Source: a virus. From it: DNA of 20,310 nucleotides. Location: positions 1-20,310 of IMG/VR virus record IMGVR_UViG_3300020437_000092; one strand, given 5' to 3'. The position numbers and the translations under genes are program-made. A model generated the notes under the pieces. The model did no database searches. It saw only the letters and a list, made by a program, of their open reading frames with translations, and was not told the DNA's origin. Below are positions 15,720 to 20,310 of this stretch, piece after piece (the stretch's first letter is position 1; the number at the start of each line of letters is the position of its first letter).

Positions 15720-18179
15720 TTACATTCTTCTAGCTTTCATATGGAATATTCCTTCATATTCTGCACTAGCAATTCTTGTTGGAAGAAATGTATTGTTCTT
15801 TATATCTATATCTACTCTGTCTGACTTACTCATAACAGGTACTTTAAAAGTTCCAGTATCTAAATTTATTTCTCCAATAACACTAGAGTTAGAACCAAGT
15901 AATCTACCACTAAATTTATGAATACTTGTATCTCTATTTTCAGGAGTAACTTCTACTTGAAAGAAAGATGAATCTTCATATTTAATATAAAAATGATGTA
16001 TTTGTAATCTGCCACTAAGTAATTCACTAGCACCCGCTTGTCCAGTTAATCTTTGTTTACTAAATCTATAGTGCATTTCAAAAGGTTCACCAATAATAAA
16101 TTTACTATTTCTATAATCACCGTTAGCAATAATAGTAGATGTGCTTCCGTCAGTTAAATTTGTAGTTCCAATAACTTGACCTGCTAATAAATTTTTAGTT
16201 TGTCCGTTTGTATTAACAAATGTACTGGTTTCAGTAGACGATAAATATCTACCAACAACTGTCATCTTTGCTCTTAGTCTATAAGGTACAGAAAATTCAG
16301 TTTTATCTGTTACTGCGTTATAACTAACTCCGACTCCTGTAGTTGCTTCAGTTACTTTATGGTCTAAATAAAATTCAAATTTAGAATTAGGTTCTGTAAA
16401 ATCTGTCTCAAACGGTATCTTTTCTAGTGTTACTTTATTATCTTCTTCTATAACTGCAAACAAATCTGTACCAATAAAATCAATATTTAAAAATTTTCTA
16501 TTAGGATTTATTGTATAAGTAAACCAAGCATTTAAAACCTTAGAAAAATTTTCACCATATAACCATCTATTTAAAAATAATTTATTAGGATTATCAGAAC
16601 CAAGTAAAACTAATATATCTTGGTTGTTTGAAACAGCCATTTTAAAAATACCACTTGGTATAAGTTTTGGTACGTGAACTGTAGTATTAGCAGCGTCTTT
16701 GATTTGACTATCACCTTGCGTTATATATTCTCTAATACCTGCAAAAGAACCTTTTTTTGTAAGGAAATAAATTGAACTACCAGAACCAACAGGTGCAGCA
16801 GCAGCACTACTTTCAAATTCAGTTGCTACGAGTACGTTAGCTGATTTAGGTGTAAGGTTATCTGACGAACTTGTTAAAGTAAATTGAGTTTGTTCAGAAA
16901 ATAATATTAATCTTTCTCCCATAGTTACTGCGTGTTTTAAAATAGCTACTTTTGTGTGTGAAGCTGCAACGTCTATAGGTTCACTATCTAAAACAGATAT
17001 AACTGTCTCTGGAAAAAAATTAAAAAATTTAGATACTTCAGAAAGAATTACATTATCACCTGCTAAAAACCCTAATCTATTTCTAAAAAAGAAAACATTA
17101 TTTATGTTTCTACCTATAAAAGAAGGGTCAGGTGCAGACTCAAGATCACCCGCAGTACGTTCACCCCATTTAGGTAGAGTATAACTTGCTGTTGTACTGC
17201 CTACAGTAACGGTATATGTATCTCCATCAACTCTTGCAAACCTAAAATTACCATCAGCTTGACGTATAAGAACGTGTGGCATTGTGTCGTAATTAAATTT
17301 AAAAGGTATGCCATCTTCAACAGTTTCTTCCCATTGTCCCTCTTCAAAAGTACCACCATTATTAGTAACAAATTTCACATAGTAATTATCAAAATTTGTA
17401 TCTTCATCACCTTTTACTTCTACGACATAACCATTAGGAGAGACAGTTGGAAGATCAGTAAATCTTTGTACTGAATCTTTTATTATTGTCATCTTGGTAT
17501 CACCTTGAGTATCACTACCATCTATAGAAAAATTAGACCCATCATTTTTTTTAATATGTAATACTGGTCCATTTCTTTCTATAGTGAAACCAGTTAATCC
17601 AGAATCAAGACCAGATTTTATATCGGCAGCAACAGTATCAGTTGATAATGGATTATCGCCAGAGGTGTTATCTGTAACTGTAACCCCATCAACAGTTACG
17701 GTGTAAGTTGTGTTTGCTGTGGCTTGATTAATAAAAACAATAGCTTGCGTATCTGTACCCGCAGACAAAGCGGAATCCATAACAGGTGTAATACTTGTAT
17801 TCACAACAAAAGTGTAGTCAGCAATAGTAACTGTTTTTATTACGCTTCTTGCGTTAGTTGTAGATAAATACGCAACACCATCTGGCTTTTCAACATTTAA
17901 AGAATTACCTGCTAAATCATAAACTTGTACATTACCATTACTAAATATTGCTACATACTGTTCACTTGTATCTCTATTTATAGTTTGTATATGAACATTA
18001 CCTAAAGGACTATTAGCCAAAGCAGTTACATAATTCAAACCAGACCTTTTTGTAAGACCGAGAACTGGATTACTATCTGCATTGTCTTGTATATCCGCGT
18101 GATCTGCTTGTTTTAAAGAGTCAGATGATTGAGATACACCTCTTAATAAAGTGGGTATAGCTCTTGAAATTAATGGCAT
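15720..18179 (-). CDS. Tail tubular protein B (gp12-like nozzle)
   Basis: The 819-aa product matches T7 gp12 (794 aa), the nozzle of the short tail below the gp11 adaptor ring. The N-terminus IPTLLRGVSQSSDSLKQADH followed by NADSNPVLGLTKRSG is the family signature (IPxLxxGVSQxPDxLRxxxQ ... N..P....GLxKRP). The rest is beta-rich, with strands such as NRLGFLAGDNVILSEVSKFF and FTLTSSSDNLTPKSANVLVA that are typical of gp12 proteins, and ends IFHMKARRM. It starts 2 bases after the gp11 stop. The fibre adaptor (7124-6168) is expected to attach near this protein and the gp11 ring. Confidence 0.93.
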   Translation of the reverse strand: MPLISRAIPTLLRGVSQSSDSLKQADHADIQDNADSNPVLGLTKRSGLNYVTALANSPLGNVHIQTINRDTSEQYVAIFSNGNVQVYDLAGNSLNVEKPDGVAYLSTTNARSVIKTVTIADYTFVVNTSITPVMDSALSAGTDTQAIVFINQATANTTYTVTVDGVTVTDNTSGDNPLSTDTVAADIKSGLDSGLTGFTIERNGPVLHIKKNDGSNFSIDGSDTQGDTKMTIIKDSVQRFTDLPTVSPNGYVVEVKGDEDTNFDNYYVKFVTNNGGTFEEGQWEETVEDGIPFKFNYDTMPHVLIRQADGNFRFARVDGDTYTVTVGSTTASYTLPKWGERTAGDLESAPDPSFIGRNINNVFFFRNRLGFLAGDNVILSEVSKFFNFFPETVISVLDSEPIDVAASHTKVAILKHAVTMGERLILFSEQTQFTLTSSSDNLTPKSANVLVATEFESSAAAAPVGSGSSIYFLTKKGSFAGIREYITQGDSQIKDAANTTVHVPKLIPSGIFKMAVSNNQDILVLLGSDNPNKLFLNRWLYGENFSKVLNAWFTYTINPNRKFLNIDFIGTDLFAVIEEDNKVTLEKIPFETDFTEPNSKFEFYLDHKVTEATTGVGVSYNAVTDKTEFSVPYRLRAKMTVVGRYLSSTETSTFVNTNGQTKNLLAGQVIGTTNLTDGSTSTIIANGDYRNSKFIIGEPFEMHYRFSKQRLTGQAGASELLSGRLQIHHFYIKYEDSSFFQVEVTPENRDTSIHKFSGRLLGSNSSVIGEINLDTGTFKVPVMSKSDRVDIDIKNNTFLPTRIASAEYEGIFHMKARRM

Positions 18180-18181
18180 AG

Positions 18182-18790
18182 CTATCTAATAAGTCCATTG
18201 GCAGGGCTGTAAGTACCGAATACAGTTGTTAATGAAGGGTCTCCTCTTAAGATATTATGATCTCCATTACACAAGTCTGTTTCTGTAAGAGTAACTCTTG
18301 CTCTTATTTCATCTTCTTTTGTATAGGTTCTTAATCCTTGGTCACTAACAAGTCTATCTACAAAAATTCTTGCAGCTCTTATAGTTATGTAGTTTCTTGC
18401 TTGTTCTGGTATTTCGTCAAAATCTCTAAAATAAACAACAGTACAAATCAAATCATCATCAAATTGGAAAGTATTATTTAACCTGTCATATAATTTTAAA
18501 CCTCTTTGTATTGGGTCTACATCTGGGTTTTGATGTATATTTGCATCAATCCTTAAAACATCTGTAGGTAGAACAATTTGCTTTGAACTATTAGGACTAA
18601 AGGTTACATCTATTTCAGTATTGAAAGACCACCCTTCACCTTGAACAGATTTATTTATTTCTACTAAAGTTGATTGTGCTATTTTTACATCTACAGGAAG
18701 CGAGCCTGTCAGTTTGTTTACAGGTGCTTCGCCTATAGCAGCAAGCATTATGTTGATTGCTTCAAGTTCCGTGGTTGCAGCTACAGCCAT
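18182..18790 (-). CDS. Tail tubular protein A (gp11-like adaptor)
   Basis: The 202-aa product matches T7 gp11 (196 aa), the dodecameric adaptor between portal and nozzle. The diagnostic N-terminus TTELEAINIMLAAIGEAPVN followed by KLTGSLPVDV corresponds to the family pattern ELxAVNxxLxxIGExPVxxL. QGEGWSFNTEIDV corresponds to the conserved (S/G)xGWxFN motif. IRAARIFVDRLVSDQ fits the conserved late helix. The stop is TAG, unusual here because most genes in the window end in TAA. The start lies 3 bases after the small Lys-rich gene. Confidence 0.93.
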   Translation of the reverse strand: MAVAATTELEAINIMLAAIGEAPVNKLTGSLPVDVKIAQSTLVEINKSVQGEGWSFNTEIDVTFSPNSSKQIVLPTDVLRIDANIHQNPDVDPIQRGLKLYDRLNNTFQFDDDLICTVVYFRDFDEIPEQARNYITIRAARIFVDRLVSDQGLRTYTKEDEIRARVTLTETDLCNGDHNILRGDPSLTTVFGTYSPANGLIR

Positions 18791-18793
18791 GAT

Positions 18794-18889
18794 TTAATAC
18801 TTTTTTTTTGATGTTAATTTTAAAGATTTTCTCCCATCTTTTTTCATGGGTTTTTTCTTTTTTATCTTGTAAGCTTTTCCTTCAGGCAT
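18794..18889 (-). CDS. Tiny lysine-rich protein between capsid and tail adaptor genes
   Basis: A 31-codon frame, beginning MPEGKAYKIKKKKPM and ending LKLTSKKKY, fills the gap between the capsid terminator and gp11. About 40 percent of residues are Lys. It is too short for ordinary gene finders, but its stop lies 3 bases before the gp11 ATG, the same tight spacing as other genes here. I recall comparably small Lys-rich proteins near capsid genes of marine podoviruses. The ATG lies only 3 bases after the terminator T-run and has no Shine-Dalgarno, so expression would depend on read-through transcripts or on the ATG itself. DNA binding or capsid filling is a guess from charge. Confidence 0.45.
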   Translation of the reverse strand: MPEGKAYKIKKKKPMKKDGRKSLKLTSKKKY

Positions 18890-18892
18890 AAT

Positions 18893-18923
18893 AAAAAAAA
18901 GGGTATCTAATAATAAGATACCC
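18893..18923 (-). terminator. Rho-independent terminator after the major capsid gene
   Basis: GGGTATCT (18901-18908) and AGATACCC (18916-18923) form a perfect 8-bp stem with a 7-base loop. On the minus strand it is followed at once by eight Ts (18900-18893). It lies 12 bases after the capsid stop codon, the same place as the T-phi terminator after gene 10 in T7, where it lowers expression of tail genes relative to capsid. Confidence 0.92.
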
Positions 18924-18935
18924 TATAAATTGAAA

Positions 18936-19922
18936 TTAGGTATTAGATAACTTAATAGTAGCTGCGCACTCTGGTCTTAGGATTCCATGACCAAGAGCAT
19001 ATTTAGCAACCATTAATGTACCTTGGTACATGATTCCATAGTCAGAACCAGAAATCTCAGTTGTCATATCCATAAGTTTTACTGTACCAACAGCAGACTT
19101 ATGAAAGACCATACCAATAGTTTTACTATCGTCACCTGAGTAAGTGTTATTCGCACCACTTGGGTTAGAAGATACGTTACTCTGAGGTACGTTGTTTGAC
19201 ATCATTACAGGAATACCCGCAATTTGTGTAATCATACCTGAAGCAAACGAACCGTTTCCTTGTGGGTTGAAATCAGTATTAACTGTTCTGGTAGCAGATT
19301 CAGCTAGTTTGTAATACTCCGCAGGGGGTAACACACAAAAGCGATCTGTTTTAGGAATATCATTTTCATCAAACGATTGAGCAATATCGTAAATAGCTGC
19401 TGCTAATTCGTCACCGTCTACGTTTGCTGAAGTTGTATTACCAGTAGGTAGTGTTAGAACTGTACCTCCTTGACCACCTGTTAAGGTTGCAGAGGCACGA
19501 CTAGCATTACAAATTACCTTGGCTACGTTTTGATCGTATGTACGAGCCAAAGCTTTACCTAGTTCGTCAGCGTAAGTTGCCCTAACGTCATAGTGATTTT
19601 TTAATTCATCTATGTTCGCTACAAAACTTTGGGCGATTAAGAGATCATCTATTGAAATGATCATTTCATTCGCTTGGATTTGGTTAGCACCAACCAAGGG
19701 AGTACCTACTGTGTGGTAGGCAGCAGTAGCAGTTCCTAAAACTGGAAAGCTTGCTGATTTTCCGCTTGTGATAGTACGAACAGAATGGAGTTGCTCATTA
19801 AAAATGTTGTTCTGAGCAAAACTTGTTAGCACCTCCCCCGAAAAGACCTTTAAAAAAAGTTCGTTGAAGTTAGTACCAGTATTCTTAACCAAACCAAGGC
19901 GAGATACAGTAGCATTAGCCAC
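18936..19922 (-). CDS. Major capsid protein (gp10-like)
   Basis: The 328-aa product is the T7-type HK97-fold capsid subunit (T7 gp10A is 345 aa). Recognisable blocks are LFLKVFSGEVLTSFAQNNIF, HSVRTITSGKSASFPVLGTA, the IDDLLIAQSFVANIDELKNH-YDVR block with the following DELGKALARTYDQNVAKVI, the DRFCVLPPAEYYKL strand, IAGIPVMMSNNVP, and the C-terminal GHGILRPECAATIKL typical of the family. The start is GTG (19922-19920), chosen because AAGGAG lies 7 bases upstream, the strongest ribosome binding site in the window. No slippery site for a gp10B-like frameshift product is seen near the end. A promoter candidate lies upstream and a strong terminator downstream, so the gene can be expressed at a high level on its own short transcript. 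Confidence 0.95.
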   Translation of the reverse strand: MANATVSRLGLVKNTGTNFNELFLKVFSGEVLTSFAQNNIFNEQLHSVRTITSGKSASFPVLGTATAAYHTVGTPLVGANQIQANEMIISIDDLLIAQSFVANIDELKNHYDVRATYADELGKALARTYDQNVAKVICNASRASATLTGGQGGTVLTLPTGNTTSANVDGDELAAAIYDIAQSFDENDIPKTDRFCVLPPAEYYKLAESATRTVNTDFNPQGNGSFASGMITQIAGIPVMMSNNVPQSNVSSNPSGANNTYSGDDSKTIGMVFHKSAVGTVKLMDMTTEISGSDYGIMYQGTLMVAKYALGHGILRPECAATIKLSNT

Positions 19923-20015
19923 GTTAAACTCCTTGATTAAATTTACATTTGATTAAAAACTTACATTCCTTTCGTCTATTTCTTACAAGCGTTATCTACC
20001 TCAGTAGGCACTTGT

Positions 20016-20038
20016 GATATATAGAGTAATCGTCATTA
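20016..20038 (-). promoter_or_regulatory. Candidate phage RNA polymerase promoter for the capsid gene
   Basis: On the minus strand, TAATGACGATTACTCTATAT (20037-20018) resembles the T7 class III promoter TAATACGACTCACTATAG, sharing TAAT, ACGA and an ACT(C)TATA core, with small insertions. It lies about 100 bases before the capsid GTG, just inside the end of the upstream gene, the position of phi10 in T7. A short hairpin (CTAC-TGAG-GTAG, 20006-19995) follows. The core TACTCTATA recurs only inside the gp13-like gene (15403-15395) as far as I noticed, so support from a repeated motif is weak. Confidence 0.33.
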
Positions 20039-20041
20039 AGT

Positions 20042-20299
20042 TTATACAGACCCACAATTCCATTTGCGTAGTGCAAGGGCTTTGCGAGTTAGCTTGCCAT
20101 CTTTTTTTAATGGTCCTTTTACTTTTGACATTCTGGCGCAAAAAGATTTTCTTCTTGCTTTCTGTCTAGCTGAAAGTCCACTTGTCCTAGTAACAGGAGG
20201 TTTTAAATTACCACCTGTTGCTCTGTTGTATTTCGCACGACCTTCAGGAGTAAGACCACCTGTGGGGTCTTTATCCTTTTTGGTCATTGATACAGACAT
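20042..20299 (-). CDS. Small basic marine-phage protein upstream of the capsid gene
   Basis: This 85-aa, strongly basic protein has the recognisable layout KDPTGGLTPEGRAKYNRATG, GNLKPPVT, a Lys/Arg linker, then RRKSFCARMSKVKGPLKKDG and RKALALRKWNC. I recall this family as a common small protein in marine cyanophages and pelagiphages, and also in other tailed phages, with no established function; a DUF number was not verified. ATG 20299 is used; a second ATG at 20287 (MTKKDKDP) is equally plausible because neither has a Shine-Dalgarno. In T7 order the scaffold gene should lie just upstream, outside the window. Position and charge hint at a capsid or DNA-associated role, which is inference. Confidence 0.72.
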   Translation of the reverse strand: MSVSMTKKDKDPTGGLTPEGRAKYNRATGGNLKPPVTRTSGLSARQKARRKSFCARMSKVKGPLKKDGKLTRKALALRKWNCGSV

Positions 20300-20310
20300 A
20301 AAAAATGTAA

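Noticed and set aside
18900-18960. gp10B-type programmed frameshift at the capsid 3' end
   Set aside because: No slippery heptamer precedes the capsid stop, and the hairpin is followed by eight Ts, fitting a terminator rather than a frameshift stimulator.
1-20310. CRISPR array, insertion sequence, integrase or attachment site
   Set aside because: No regularly spaced repeats, terminal inverted repeats, transposase or integrase frames were seen on either strand.

Overview
The window is the late (structural) half of a T7-like podovirus genome, read almost entirely on the minus strand. Reading the minus strand from high to low coordinates gives the T7 order: a small basic protein, major capsid (gp10-like), a transcription terminator, tail tubular A (gp11), tail tubular B (gp12), a GNAT-like gp13 homologue, internal virion proteins gp14, gp15 and gp16, a gp17-type tail-fibre N-terminal protein, a very large second fibre, two small accessory proteins, then small terminase (gp18) and the first 41 codons of large terminase (gp19). 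The DNA is AT-rich and the genes are packed with gaps of 0 to 4 bases. Small-gene types known from marine phages are present. A marine phage infecting an AT-rich host such as SAR11 (a pelagiphage) or a picocyanobacterium is likely. The host is inferred, because no host gene or integration site is present.

From 20299 to 6168 the content is the conserved virion core. The major capsid gene (19922-18936) has the best ribosome binding site in the window. It has a T7-like promoter candidate upstream and a perfect 8-bp hairpin with eight Ts just after it, matching where T7 places phi10 and T-phi. The ejection proteins are atypical: the gp16-like protein (1618 aa) shows no N-terminal lytic transglycosylase, while the gp15-like protein carries a SleB-like cell-wall hydrolase signature at its C-terminus.

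From 7124 to 2914 the receptor-binding apparatus is split in two. A 318-aa protein carries only the T7 gp17 N-terminal attachment domain, fibre repeats and an alanine-rich heptad region. The 1083-aa fibre joins chitin-binding-like repeats, a cupredoxin-like domain with candidate copper ligands, a His/Tyr/Gly-rich stretch and C-terminal RCC1-type propeller repeats. Two small genes (2909-2652 and 2651-2184) follow, then a minus-strand terminator (2169-2109).

Between the fibre and terminase modules, 918-2109 is transcribed in the opposite direction. It holds a small two-helix membrane protein and two overlapping genes for proteins with signal peptides, followed by about 125 bases with strong RNA-folding potential. 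This divergent envelope-targeted island is the least explained part of the window. Downstream of it the minus-strand late genes resume with two small proteins, in the region where T7 keeps its holin and Rz genes, and then the terminase genes.
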